Below, one piece after another: positions 9,198 through 20,418 of a stretch of DNA of 64,000 bases. The stretch covers positions 120,414,543 to 120,478,542 of the forward strand of contig CM043960.1 of NCBI GenBank assembly GCA_014529385.2. The letters are read 5' to 3'. A model generated the notes under the pieces. The model saw only the letters and a program-made list of their open reading frames with translations. It was not told the DNA's origin and did not search any database. The stretch comes from Adiantum capillus-veneris (Eukaryota > Streptophyta > Polypodiopsida > Polypodiales > Pteridaceae). The position numbers were made by a program, and so were the translations under genes. Each line of letters begins with the position of its first letter. The first letter of the stretch is position 1.

Positions 9198-12181
9198 GTA
9201 AAGGATGCTGAGAGGCTTGCTCAAAAGAAGATGCCATTTGATCTAAAAGAAGAGAGATCTCAGGTAATGTTTAGAGTTAACGAATGGTGCCTAGTAAGTA
9301 TTGTCAATAACAAAATTATGTCGCTTCATTCTTCATATTTTGTCGTCTGCGCCAGAATGAATATAAGCGAGGTGTAAGCAGCTGGAACTTTGATATAGAA
9401 GATCTAAAAGCACAAGCTGCATCTGTGAGCTTGTTTTCTGTCCTTTGTTGTCTACTGTAAAGTTTTTTTCTTTCACCATCGTGGCTGCTCACTTTTAATT
9501 AGGTCTTTGATGAACAGATGCAGGATGATGATGGTTGCTTCGGAGGAAAAGAAGAGCCCGATCTTACAGATGCACACAGCAAAGGCTTGCCAGGAATACA
9601 GTCAAGCTTCTCTCAGGATAGCTTAGAAGAAGCTAATCCATCTGGTCCTCCAATACACCCTATTAGTATAGAACCTACCGCTGATGTAAGTCCACATTTA
9701 TATGAGCAGGACCAAAAGTGCATGTAATTTATTCGCTCTCATTTCAGGTGGGAGGGCGTGTCTCAATACGGCAATCTGGTAGGCTGCCAAGCTCTCTTGA
9801 GTTTAAATCAGAAGAACTAGTGAAGTAAGACCTATAGACCTTATAATTCATTGGAAATGTCCTGTATTCATGGTTTTATTAATTTTTGCTGCACGCTTGT
9901 ATACCTGACAGAGCATTGGAAGTACCTGAGGATGAGTTGGTTCAGCAAGAGCTTAAAGCGATGGATCTTATCGGTCGAGATCATGGGGCTTCTGAAGTGC
10001 CAGAACCACATGGGAGGGATGATAGAGGGGAGTCTAAACAATCTGTTAAAGTACCTCAAAAGCTGGAGGGTCGAGACTTGAGATTAGAAAAGACCCAGCA
10101 AGAGGGCCGCCGAGCTTCAAGTGGGCCCTTGGTGTCTGAATACGTTCTTGCTGGTTACCGCAACAGGGACGATGATAGAGATTATGAGAGGTAGCTACTT
10201 TCTAAACCTAGTGGTTCAAAAAGGATTGTGAAGATGTATTTTGAAAAATATATTTGCAGCAGGTTACCAAGCAGAGCCATTGATGATTCTTTCCGGACAA
10301 GATCCAATCATCGAGATAGAGCTTTTAGTGGACCTTTAAGCTCTTGTGGGGCTCCACTTGACCATCGATTTTTGAATGGTCTGCCTGGTGTTTCACGGCC
10401 ACTGACAGGCATGACTTTAAATAACAGCTAGAATTTTGTGGTTGCTGTTATTATGTGAAGTGTTTTGATGTCTTTGTACTATAGACAGGCTTAAAGGATT
10501 CCTCAGAGAAAGGACTCTATGTACAGAAAAAGGGGCGTTTCTCTGTTACTTCTGCAGATGTTGAATTGACGGAGGTACTGTTTTTGAGTTCTGCAACCAA
10601 CAAAGCTCTGACAAGAGCTCACAGCATAATGATGTTGTGCTGCAGGATCAGGCGCCGTCTGCAGTAACACGACGTAGTGCAAGCACTCAGGTAGGAAATG
10701 CATTTGCATTTCATAGCCTGCTAAAGAAGGATTTAGTTAAGCTTGGTTTATTCTTCTAGCAGGCACTAGCGCAACTGTCTCATTCCTTTTCGGGCAGCAC
10801 AATTCCAACTACAGCAGTACTCCCATGTTTGCAAAATCTATTAAACCATACCGTATCGCAACAAGTACGACATGTTTACCTCTGACATAGCCAGGTTATG
10901 ATTGTGGCTTAAGAGGTGAATGAAATCTCTACTCTTTCTGCAGGACTTGCTATCAAGCCTAATTAGTAGTATCAGCAGAGGTGAACCATTTCAAGGTAAG
11001 TCTGCTGAGCATCCGCTTCTTTACTCATGTCTTAGCCATGTTGCATTCCATTTTGGTGTAATAGTGTAGTGACCTGCGGTGGTGCAAAAAATATATGGTA
11101 TTATCTGGCTACTGGCGCAGGTGCATGCATGTTGGGAGATGTATTGCTAGGCAAGCCCTCATATGTGTTCGTGATACGTATGCATGTATGACAGCTCAGC
11201 GTGCCAGCGATTTTTCCTCGCAGCGTCCAGGAGCTTGCAGTTCTGATTCTTTGGTGAGTAATCCTTGAACCTGGATCGATGGTTCTGTTGTCAACCTCGC
11301 TAAATGTTTTGATATTTTGCTTTGCAACCTATCTGTGTGTACAAAGGAAGTGGAGATATCCTCAGACAGGGAGCATGAGCTTTTGCAACAGGTGGCAGAA
11401 TTGCAGAGCAGGTGCCGCATCCACAATAATTCAAAGGGTTTTTTTTTTTATAATAAAAAAATTGTCCAGCAGTTCAATTTTTCATCTTGGTATTTGGAAC
11501 ATGACACTTGCAGGTTGACAGGTTTGGTAGAGGAGTTGCAAACTCTCAAGCTTCGAAACATTTCTGTGAGTCAGCAAGCTTTAGCACGCTTAAAATAATT
11601 TTGTTTTGGGAAAATCACCAAAATAGGAGTAAATTCATCAAAAATTAGTACAAGGGCAATATGGGAATTTCAGGAGTTGTTTTTAACAAATTAATGTCTT
11701 AGTTTTGGCCACCGAGCTCACAAATAGAGGTATTTGTATCTATAAATATGACCGATTTCATCTCGAGCGTCCACAATACCATCTAAGATCCTAGTTCTAC
11801 CATCTTCTATCGAGAGAAAACCAATCTTCCGATAAGAATTTGCGAAAAAATTGCCTTCAGAAATGGTTGCAAGACTAATGAGGGTGTTGTGAAAAAAATC
11901 ATAGGGCGTTTTGGAATTTTTTGAAATTTGCCGGGTATTTTGCCTATTGTTCTTGAGTGCATGGCAACGTAATCAGTCGATCGTCTTTTTCAAGTGATCA
12001 CCTGCAAAAAGTTTTTGTTCAACATATAAGAAGCCAAATTTGTGCTTTGAGCGTGCTGCCTTTGTGACCTATTCTCTTTTCTGTTCTTGGTATGAAGCTT
12101 GAGCGGCAACTGAATGCTATATATAACAAAGAAGAAGAGGAAAGGATACGCAGGGAAGATGAAGCCAAGGAAGACAGGTGA
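9198..12181 (+). CDS. STE20/GCK-family (BLUS1-like) kinase, C-terminal exons
   Basis: Fourteen exons can be joined: 9198-9263, 9356-9424, 9503-9685, 9748-9824, 9912-10190, 10260-about 10400, 10485-10574, 10646-10690, 10763-10864, 10944-10995, 11195-11253, 11347-11411, 11514-11565 and 12098-12181, ending AAG-GAA-GAC-AGG-TGA. Nearly all junctions are GT-AG and phases agree. The encoded motifs EYKRGVSSWNFDIEDLKAQ, RVSIRQSGR, GRFSVTS and LPCLQNLL, plus a C-terminal coiled coil (HELLQQVAELQSR, NKEEEERIRREDE), match the tail of plant GCK-type kinases related to BLUS1 (Arabidopsis At5g14720 group). The N-terminal kinase domain is not in the window, so it lies further upstream beyond large introns or is lost. 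The donor after the 10260 exon is unclear. Homology is from memory of the family. Confidence 0.8.
10257..10262 (+). other. NAGNAG tandem splice acceptor (CAGCAG)
   Basis: The acceptor of the sixth visible kinase exon reads TTGCAGCAG. Either AG keeps the frame: the phase-2 codon becomes Ser-Arg with the first and Arg with the second, a one-residue difference. Such tandem acceptors often give both isoforms. Confidence 0.6.
10757..10762 (+). other. NAGNAG tandem splice acceptor (TAGCAG)
   Basis: The exon encoding ALAQLSHSF is preceded by CTTCTAGCAG. Use of the first AG would add one Gln codon in frame; use of the second starts at GCA 10763. Confidence 0.6.
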
Positions 12182-13709
12182 CAGTTGTGTATAGTATTGT
12201 CGCCTTTTATTCCTAGCCACATGTATATTTGCTGCAATGAAATTTCACACATAGTTTATGGCCATATTAAAATTATTATTCAGTGATTCCGTGTCGACTA
12301 TCAAGGGCCTTACATGCACAAGGCAAGAGAAAGGCCTTACATGTGAGGCTAGAGCTTTCTCAGAGCTATTTCATGGTGTTGGGCAATGTAGGGACTACTT
12401 TGTATGAGGTATTATCGACTGTAGATTCTAGAAGAAGCTGTTGATGTCAACCAAGTAGAAGGGTTCAATTTATTTTGCAACTTAAATATATTTTGAGAAT
12501 TTTTGTGGAGTTAATGAGTGAGACGGTGAGAGCCATGCTGACGATGATGACCCTCGTATCTAGGTCAGAAGGCAGAGATCAACATATGCCAAATGTTATA
12601 TCACATTTTTGAGTAGAAATGTATACATGTGTTCCTTTCTTTATGTTGCATCTTATTAAAGAAAACTGCAACATGACTGTTTGTTTCGAGTATTTCAACA
12701 TCTAATCTGTTGCTCGAATTGGCCTTGTTACTTGAGTTGTATATATTTCTGTGTTTGTCCAGCTGGCTCTTGTATCTACTTCCAGTCGTTGAAAAAAGAC
12801 TTACAAAGTGTGTGTTTTTTTTAAAGGTGCTCAGTAACTGGTTCTTACTGTACTTGTTACTTTTTATTTTTTTGGGCTAGAACAGCCAAGCCAGCTCATT
12901 AACTGGTGGGTCTTACTCTAGATGGCCTTAGCCTACAAGGTATTTGAGAAGTGCAACGATGAGGGATTAGGAGTATTGGGCCCACATGAGCTTAACAGTC
13001 CTGTTTGGAGGACTGGTTTCTTTTAGTTTGAAGGAAAAATTATGTAAATGATACTCACACATCTTATGAGAAGCATGGGTCTGGTCTGGCTGATGGCTAG
13101 TACCCAAGACAGCAAAAGTGCCAGACCTTACTGAGCAAACTTAGTTGTGTATCGACTTGGATCGGTATCTAGGGGAGCGAAAAGGCCCTCGCAGGCCATT
13201 ATTGGTTATTGACTAATCAAACTAGTCCAGTACATGTCATAATTGCCTACATAAGATGGTTCCTAGTTAATGCCCCTCTCACAAAGTGGCATTAATGGCC
13301 AATCTTTATCCCATGAATCACAATTTCTCCCAAGAGTGCAATGCCATGCCAAGGCCAAAAAGGTTTTTATATTAGACCAATATTTTGTGTAGACCCTCTG
13401 CTCAAGGGAAGGCAATGGATTTGAGGGCTTCTCAAAATATTGTCAGAGGAGGATTTTTTGTGCTTTCACTGAATGCGTGATTATGCTCAGCAGCCCTTTC
13501 ATTTTACTACAATCTGTTGGGCCTTTCTCAATTTGGATGAAGAGTTAAGTAGTAACTAGCCAATCATCTGCATCTTTGCAAAGAGACACTGCCAGTTCAT
13601 ATGCTGATTTGGCCTGGTGCTTTCAAAGCCTTCAGGCTTTTATGTGACACTGTTATTGCTTTCCATGTGCACCACGCTGATTTCCATACCGTCATCACAA
13701 TGGTATAAC
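12182..13709. other. Intergenic stretch, no gene recognised
   Basis: AT-rich sequence downstream of the kinase stop. It probably includes its 3' UTR. I see no open frame with a domain, no LTR signature and no tandem repeat. Confidence 0.45.
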
Positions 13710-14570
13710 CAATAACCATACATGTACTTGACAAGGGAATTATAAAATCTTCAGTCTTTGGGGGGGGGGGGGGGGGGGGGGGCTCTTCCTAATGGTGCGC
13801 ATTAACAGGAAACACAAGAGTATATTGTGTAAGACCTATTATTTTGAGGAATTATAGATGTTATACCCCTTGAATGACAGAAGAGTAGAGAGGGCATCTC
13901 ATGGCATAGTGACCCACATAGATGTCAGAGTGTGCAACCGAAGGGGAGAAGAGAAAATGCACGAGAGAGAAGAGAAACGAACAAAGGTTCGCGAGACTAA
14001 TAAATCAATCTTTGAATGATAGAAGACAAAGGATAGAGAGCTACATATGCCACATATATATTGAGCGCAAAACATTGCAAAGAGAAAAAAATTTACTCAT
14101 TGTCGTTCAATAGGCAAAGAGTCTCTTCTCCTCCTTATCTCCCAAGCTATCATTTCGTAGCAAGGTATGGTCTCATCACCACACAGAACATTGGCAACAT
14201 CGCTTAGGCAAGGAGCTCATCCATGTCACTGTAGATGACCCTCTCATGCCAGCTAGAGTCCCTCCTTAAGCGTGGACACTGCTCCAAAAAATGGAGGAAT
14301 TTCATTATTTTGGTACTTTGCAGAACTTGGAAGAACAATGCTTGGGCATGGGGGTCATTTGCGTTAATACAGATAACCCTCTCATGCCAGCTAAGGACCT
14401 TAATGCATATAGACCATTGCAAAAAATGGGGGGAATTTCACTACTCAGTTCACACTACTTGGAGGAGCAATGTTTGGGCAAGGAGGTCATTTGCATTAAT
14501 GCAGATGACCCTCTCATGTCAGCTAAAGGCCTTAGTGCGTGCAAACTGCTACAAAAATTGGCCAATTTTC
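13710..14570. repeat. Segmental duplication, copy 1 (861 bp)
   Basis: It is almost identical to 15501-16355. Ends are sharp: the left starts CAATAACCATACATG, the right ends GGCCAATTTTC. Inside lie a 23-base G run (13760-13782) and hairpin leader repeats (14116-14570). The only differences I see are G-run length (23 versus 17) and a base near 14221 (CCATG versus CCGTG). Confidence 0.93.
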
Positions 14571-14611
14571 CATATGCCACATATATATTGAGCGCAAAAC
14601 ATTGCAAAGAG
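14044..14611. repeat. 41-bp direct repeat at the duplication edge
   Basis: Positions 14044-14084 and 14571-14611 are the same 41 bases (CATATGCCACATATATATTG and onward). The second copy sits exactly where the two segmental duplicates stop matching, which suggests a template switch or repeat-mediated junction. Confidence 0.85.
14116..14570 (+). repeat. LTR-element leader repeats with palindromic cores
   Basis: Imperfect units of about 130-140 bp carry the phrases AATGCTTGGGCA, a palindromic core, CTCTCATGCCAGCTAA and CCATTGCAAAAAATGG. Cores are at 14353-14378 and 14485-14510 (ideal half-site GGTCATCTGCATT). The same sequence follows an LTR and PBS at 45659-46330, which identifies it as retroelement leader. 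No protein is convincing in any frame. Confidence 0.8.
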
Positions 14612-15500
14612 TACTGAAGTTCCACGCGTGATTCACCAGTCAACCAGAACATTTGGACACCCGGGCTCGTATCAAAGCAGTGACTATCAAAGCTGATTTT
14701 TCTATCATGGAGAGTGTACATTGTTATTTGAAAGTAGAGACTGCCATACCCAAGAGACTTGTGGTTGTAGGCTTTACTTTGGGTTTTTTGTGTGATATTT
14801 TTCCCCATAGAGTGGCATCAGGTCTCAATTTATGTAACCATGTCTCATCCCTCTAATCTCTTGAATTATAACTGATTCTTAGATTTAATTCGTGTAATTA
14901 CTTAACTGCTATTCTCTCTCACGTCTCCTACACTATCCCCAGGTACTAACATTTCCAATGTGGCTAATTACTCGATGCTAAACCTTATAAATTCAACTAA
15001 GCTCAGCACTCTTGACGTTTATATGCAGAACTTATAGTACTGTCTCTTCAGCCAATGGTTTTTGAAGGATAGCTTTATTGGGAGGATTGTGTGCTATATA
15101 AAGCTAGCATCAATGATTGAACAAATGCACGCTTGAGACCACGTGTAGTTTGTAGTAGGCTATTCTTGTTCTATTACAAAGATACTAATCAGTTGTATAC
15201 TATTCTCAACCAATTAGGCCTTTTATTGGCAATATGTCTTCACCCATAGACAGAGAGCACTTAGGCATGTAAGAAGAGCAATGGAAGTTGCGTATGAATA
15301 GAAGTTGCAAGGGAGGGTGCATATCATATCCTAGATCCCTGAGGCCCAATTCTTATGGATGAGGCTATAACTACATGGGGAGTGCCTCATGTATGTTATC
15401 TTATGCTTTTTTCCTCATTATGGTAGAAGTATGTGACTCTAGGAAGAGGCCTAAAGGAGGAGGCCATAGAGAGGTAGAGGGAGAGGAGGAGGGACATACA
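14612..15500. other. Unassigned spacer between duplicates
   Basis: AT-rich, no domain recognised. A short frame at 14653-14856 and a stretch near 15270-15420 read as broken peptides of unknown origin. Confidence 0.4.
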
Positions 15501-16355
15501 CAATAACCATACATGTACTTGACAAGGGAATTATAAAATCTTCAGTCTTTGGGGGGGGGGGGGGGGGCTCTTCCTAATGGTGCGCATTAACAGGAAACAC
15601 AAGAGTATATTGTGTAAGACCTATTATTTTGAGGAATTATAGATGTTATACCCCTTGAATGACAGAAGAGTAGAGAGGGCATCTCATGGCATAGTGACCC
15701 ACATAGATGTCAGAGTGTGCAACCGAAGGGGAGAAGAGAAAATGCACGAGAGAGAAGAGAAACGAACAAAGGTTCGCGAGACTAATAAATCAATCTTTGA
15801 ATGATAGAAGACAAAGGATAGAGAGCTACATATGCCACATATATATTGAGCGCAAAACATTGCAAAGAGAAAAAAATTTACTCATTGTCGTTCAATAGGC
15901 AAAGAGTCTCTTCTCCTCCTTATCTCCCAAGCTATCATTTCGTAGCAAGGTATGGTCTCATCACCACACAGAACATTGGCAACATCGCTTAGGCAAGGAG
16001 CTCATCCGTGTCACTGTAGATGACCCTCTCATGCCAGCTAGAGTCCCTCCTTAAGCGTGGACACTGCTCCAAAAAATGGAGGAATTTCATTATTTTGGTA
16101 CTTTGCAGAACTTGGAAGAACAATGCTTGGGCATGGGGGTCATTTGCGTTAATACAGATAACCCTCTCATGCCAGCTAAGGACCTTAATGCATATAGACC
16201 ATTGCAAAAAATGGGGGGAATTTCACTACTCAGTTCACACTACTTGGAGGAGCAATGTTTGGGCAAGGAGGTCATTTGCATTAATGCAGATGACCCTCTC
16301 ATGTCAGCTAAAGGCCTTAGTGCGTGCAAACTGCTACAAAAATTGGCCAATTTTC
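15501..16355. repeat. Segmental duplication, copy 2 (855 bp)
   Basis: Near-perfect copy of 13710-14570, direct orientation, about 1.79 kb downstream. Unlike copy 1 it continues into further leader-repeat sequence to about 16440, so copy 2 looks like the parent and copy 1 the truncated product. Confidence 0.93.
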
Positions 16356-16440
16356 ACAATTTTTGCGACTTTGCAGAGCTTGTAGAAACATTACTTGGGA
16401 AAGGAGGTCATCTGCATTAATACGGATGACCCCTCATGCT
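15901..16440 (+). repeat. Leader repeats with palindromic cores, second copy
   Basis: Same units as at 14116-14570 plus one more. Palindromic cores at 16138-16163, 16270-16295 and 16406-16431; the last reads GGTCATCTGCATTAATACGG then ATGACC. Confidence 0.8.
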
Positions 16441-16519
16441 ACGTGAGTATTGAGATCATTTGTTCATGTAGACTATTGCAATAGCGGTCCAAACTTCACT
16501 TCCTTTTGGAAATAGTGAT

Positions 16520-17075
16520 TGTAGGCTTTATGAACAAGATACGGCTTCCAAAAAACAAGTGCAAAAGCTAGTAAATTTAGATAAAAGTTGGTTTTAAGCT
16601 TGTTTTTTATTTTATATCTTGAATTTCAACTCATACAGTGACCAAAACATTTGATTTGGATGTTGCTTGTAGCAAAAAAAGGTTTTCATCACTCAGATCT
16701 GGACATGTGTATCAAACTTTGAGTGAGGAATCGCAGTCTAGGACGCATGTACGCTCACATTTATCTATAGTTCAAGGGAAAGGAGGTGTGGATATATCTT
16801 CATATGATGTGGGCAATGATCAAGATGGTGAAAGAGTGCATGTGTCCAGTGCTGTGTGATACCAGTTAAAAGAGTGCATGTGCACGATGTGGTGCAGGAG
16901 AGGGAAGAGGAGAAGGTGCAGTGTGAGTGGAGCAACCCTCCAAGAACTGGGGAGCTCCTTATTCATGTTTATATAAAAGAATTGAGGATGTGAATGGGTA
17001 GTGGTTGGCAGACATATGCCAATCATCCGGCCCCAGGCAAAGGCACAACGCCTTTACCCCAACAACCTCCCACTT
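16520..17075 (-). mobile_element. Antisense copia PPT, LTR, PBS and leader (copy A)
   Basis: Reading the minus strand: PPT AAGTGGGAGGT (17075-17065), LTR from TGTTGGGG at 17064 to about 16867 (about 198 bp), PBS TGGTATCACACAGC at 16864-16851 (initiator-Met type), and leader to about 16520. The same order recurs at 27859-28404. An LTR with a PPT on one side and a PBS on the other is shared by two head-to-tail element copies. Confidence 0.75.
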
Positions 17076-17206
17076 AATTTAAAGGCTTAAAGGTGAATGT
17101 GTCAATAAGTGGGTGCTACAAGCTAAACTACTACTATGTACAATAAAATAGGTGAGAGACTCTCTCAACCTATGTTTAATGACTCGCTCTATCGATCTAC
17201 ATGCAG

Positions 17207-17605
17207 CTATATTGGCTTTAGGGATAGACAAGTGTTCGTATCCATGCTAGATCTTGCATGCAAATCCCGTAGACAACTCTGTATGGTATGCGTAGCTCCA
17301 CGATGCATCATGCTAGTGTCAATCATCGTACGGCTGACAATTCCTACTGCAAATGCTTCCACTATAGCTGCTAGGTTGGGGCCCGATACTAGTAGGTCAT
17401 ACACGAGATGCACGAACACTGATGATGTCTGCGCAAACCTAGCCTCCCTTCGATTATATGCATGCATTGCATTATCAAGACTACTCAACACATGGATGTG
17501 TCATCATAAAAAGTGGGATGGCTACATCTCTCTCTCCCATATCCTCATCTAGCACTCAAGGGGGAAAAGACATGTAAGCGGGAGGAACGCTAAAAGCAAA
17601 CGTGT
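17207..17605 (-). pseudogene. Copia-derived ORF fragment (RT tail), copy A
   Basis: Minus-strand frame 17491-17207 carries YDLLVSGPNLAAIVEAFAVG and SMMHRGATHTIQSCLRDL. It aligns with the frames at 27529-27726, 47047-47244 and 63741-63900. The last, RPDIAAAVGAF with a following RYL, shows it to be a diverged copia RT C-terminal segment (family motif RPDIAYAV). The copy is cut off at about 17605 and abuts leader repeats. Confidence 0.65.
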
Positions 17606-17835
17606 TAATACAAATGACCCTCTCAGTCTAGCTAAGGACGTTAATTCATGTAGACCATTGCAAAAAATGGGGGAAATTTCACTACTTTCGCAGTTCACAC
17701 GGCTTGGAGGAGCAATGTTTGGGCAAGGAGATCATTTGCATTAATCTAGATGAGCCTCTCATGCCAGCTAAAGGCCTTAGTGCATGAAAATCGCTACAAA
17801 AAGTCACCAATTTTCACAATTTTTACGACTTGGTT
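17606..17835 (+). repeat. Leader repeat fragment with degenerate palindrome
   Basis: About 1.7 units of the leader repeat, with a decayed palindromic core at 17730-17756. It directly follows the truncated antisense copia piece. Confidence 0.7.
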
Positions 17836-17859
17836 CTAACTACCAAGTTAGGTAGTTAG
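17836..17859. other. Perfect 9-bp hairpin beside a gypsy LTR end
   Basis: CTAACTACC (17836-17844) and GGTAGTTAG (17851-17859) are perfectly complementary around a 6-base loop, two bases from the LTR edge at 17862. It is not present beside the related LTR at 36684. Confidence 0.6.
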
Positions 17860-17861
17860 TT

Positions 17862-18447
17862 TGATGCCCCAATACCTCGCCTATGTTTACTTCGTGATTT
17901 TCGAGTTCCTACTTATGATGAAATTAGGCCGCGGGTCGGTGACGTCAAAAGCTACAGTTTATCATGATGTGTTTACGTCAATGCATAGAGCTCTTATCTA
18001 CGGTTGCAATGTAACAGATGTCACTGCAATGTGACAACCGAGAAGCGAGTAGGAGCGCGAGAAGGAGAGAAGTGAGCGTCGTTAGCTCACGTTGTGTTTC
18101 TATTATCCACAACTTTAATAAAATCTTTACAAAGTTGGCTTTTATACCTTAGCCAAGGTCTAAAATATGCAATGTCTGGGTGCCCAAGGCCTTCAGGGCA
18201 TCAACACTTACTGAATTTGCAACCTAGGTACACTAACTAACCTGTTCTTTATAGCTTGGAACTCCCATTGAGCCCGTAACACGTTAAAACTATTACAATG
18301 GCTTGAAATAAATCGAGAATTTACAATACATGACCATTTTGGAAAAATGTGAAAAATGTGTAACTCCAATTTTTACTGCTTCTTCATGTTGATCTTCAAT
18401 GTGCATTCATAAGGCTCGGGCCTTTAGCAGCTTCTATTAACTGACGA
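17862..18447 (-). mobile_element. Gypsy LTR (type 3), antisense, 5' edge lost
   Basis: Reverse complement of 36079-36684 with visible divergence. Its terminal GGGGCATCA is at 17870-17862; the first about 14 bases (TGTTAACTGAGCC) are missing at 18447. It abuts the RNase H relic of an antisense gypsy element, but that element's other LTR (22359-23845) is of a different type. Confidence 0.75.
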
Positions 18448-18458
18448 CACCACATTTG

Positions 18459-19810
18459 CTATAGACACCACCACATTTGCCCTTGATCATTGTGATAGTG
18501 CATCAGCCACTTGATTGTGCTTGTGAGCAATATGAAAGTTAAATTGTGAAAGAAATTTTTCCACATCATTTGTTTGTCAGAGAGCTTGGTTTGTGTCATG
18601 AAGTACTTAAGACTTTGGTGATCCGTTCGTAGGATGAATGGAGTCCCTAAAAGATAATGCTTCCATGTGTCAAGGGCATGTAGAACGACTAGTAGCTCCT
18701 TTCTGTATATGCCCAATACTTGCTCATCGGAATTGAATCTTTGACTCTCATATGCTATGGCATGCCCTTCTTGAAGCAAGAAGCCAATCTCCACAAGCAT
18801 CACATTGGACCTCAAATGGTTTTGAGAGATCCGGTAGTGTAAGCACAGGTTGAGAGGTAAGATTTTCTTTGAGCTTTTCAAAAGAATTTTACTCTTTTGC
18901 AGTCCATGTATACTTAACATTCTTTTTTGTTAAGTCATGTAATGTTCTTGCTATTTGCGAGAATTTTTCTATGAAGCATCTATAGTATGTACACATACCA
19001 ATAAAGCTACGTTGCTCATGTAGATTCCTTGGATTAGGCCATCCTTTTATTACCTCTAGCTTGGTTGGATCCATACAGATGCCATTTTGAGAGATAATAT
19101 GGCCTTGATATTGAATCTCTTGCAAGAAAAATTCACTCTTCTTTTGATTAATGAAATGCTTATTCTCTCTCAAAACTTGAAAGATTATTTGGAGGTGTTG
19201 CTTATGCTCCTCAAAAGAATTGGAGTAGAAGATGATATCATCAAAGAATACTCCAGTAAACTTGTGGTAGGGTCTAAAAATATTCCTTATTAAACGGTTA
19301 AATGTGGCTGGAGCATTTTTCAAGCCAAAAGGCATGACAAGATATTCATAAAGAACAAACATTGTGCGAAAAGCGATCTTTACAATATCTTCATTGACTA
19401 TCATTATTTGATGATAGCCACTTTTAAGGTCAATCCTACTAAAGTAGGTAGAGCCTTGTAGCTTATCAAATAGATCTTCTACCCATGGTACGAAAAATCT
19501 ATTTTTGATAGTGATCCTATTAGTGACCTATAGTCAACACACATGCAGTATGTGCCATGATTATTTCTTTTGTACTAGAAGAACTCGTGAACAGAAAGGA
19601 GACGAGCTAGGCCTCACAATCCCTTTTTCAACCAGTTCATGTACTTGCCTCATGATCTCGTCTTGTTGAGCTTGTGAAACTCAATAGGGAGGCTTATTGG
19701 GCGGTGAGCTCCAAGGTAGAAGCTCTATTGTATGTATGGTCATCATCCCCTTGTTTTTCAGGTAACTCTCCAGGGATGTCATCAATAAAAATATCTTGGA
19801 ATCTATTTAG
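18459..19810 (-). pseudogene. Gypsy reverse transcriptase and RNase H relic
   Basis: Minus-strand pol of a Ty3/gypsy element. RT motifs: YHQIMIVNEDI, MPFGLKNAPATFN and active site VFFDDIIFYS. The RNase H part reads HALDTWKHYLLG, LRTDHQSLKYF and ends NQVADALSQ at 18490, followed by TGA. Frameshifts lie near 18900 and between 19400 and 19700. The integrase expected next is absent; the gene stops within 60 bases of the LTR. Two copies of GCAAATGTGGTG lie at the join, pointing to a short-repeat deletion. Confidence 0.85.
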
Positions 19811-20003
19811 GAAAATAGACAAATGTAATTCCTCTTGATTCCTACTACTTTGATTTGATAAAACATTAGGATCATTTATGGACTCTTTAACAAAAATCAT
19901 GTATGCAAAAACTGAGCTTTTCATTGACTTATCAAAAGCAAGCATATTTACAAGGGGTATAGTACGACTCGACTCATTAGCATCTATGAATATGTTCTTT
20001 TTC

Positions 20004-20330
20004 CTATAATTGAAAATAATTTCTCATTTTAGGGAACTTTATATTGACAGCCATTCGGTTGAACCATGGTGCCCCTAAGATAACATCTTCATGTTGGAGA
20101 GAAGAGATGAAAAAGTCCTCTTTGTCGACGTAGCTTTGTACATGAAGCCTCCATTTCCCGTTTAAGGGAGTAACGGAGGCGTGTTGTCTCTTGAAAGCCC
20201 CATCGACAATCACATCGTCTCCCATCTCAAAAGCTTGTATGCCTAACTTAGTGGCCAACTCCATTGATATGAAGTTTTTGAATAGAGCCAGGGTAAAAAA
20301 GAATAAAGGCATCATGTTCCCTTACATTCC
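20004..20330 (-). pseudogene. Gypsy aspartic protease relic
   Basis: Minus-strand frame with NFIS followed by MELATKLGIQAF and the C-terminal DVILGAPWFNRMAVNI. This is the retropepsin pattern; the active-site DSG equivalent is lost (LFYPGS in the neighbouring frame). A frameshift separates it from gag. Confidence 0.75.
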
Positions 20331-20418
20331 CCCAAGCATAGGCAAGGGATGATCCTTTGCAGTGAGTATCCTCTTTTGGAGCTTCAACCGTAGAAGCCCT
20401 AGGTGGCTCATTGTGCAC

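Noticed and set aside
13922-16420. Pairs of identical small proteins (63-121 residues) in the duplicated segment
   Set aside because: They come from the duplicated leader repeats; the third copy at 45.7 kb follows a PBS and does not keep the frames.
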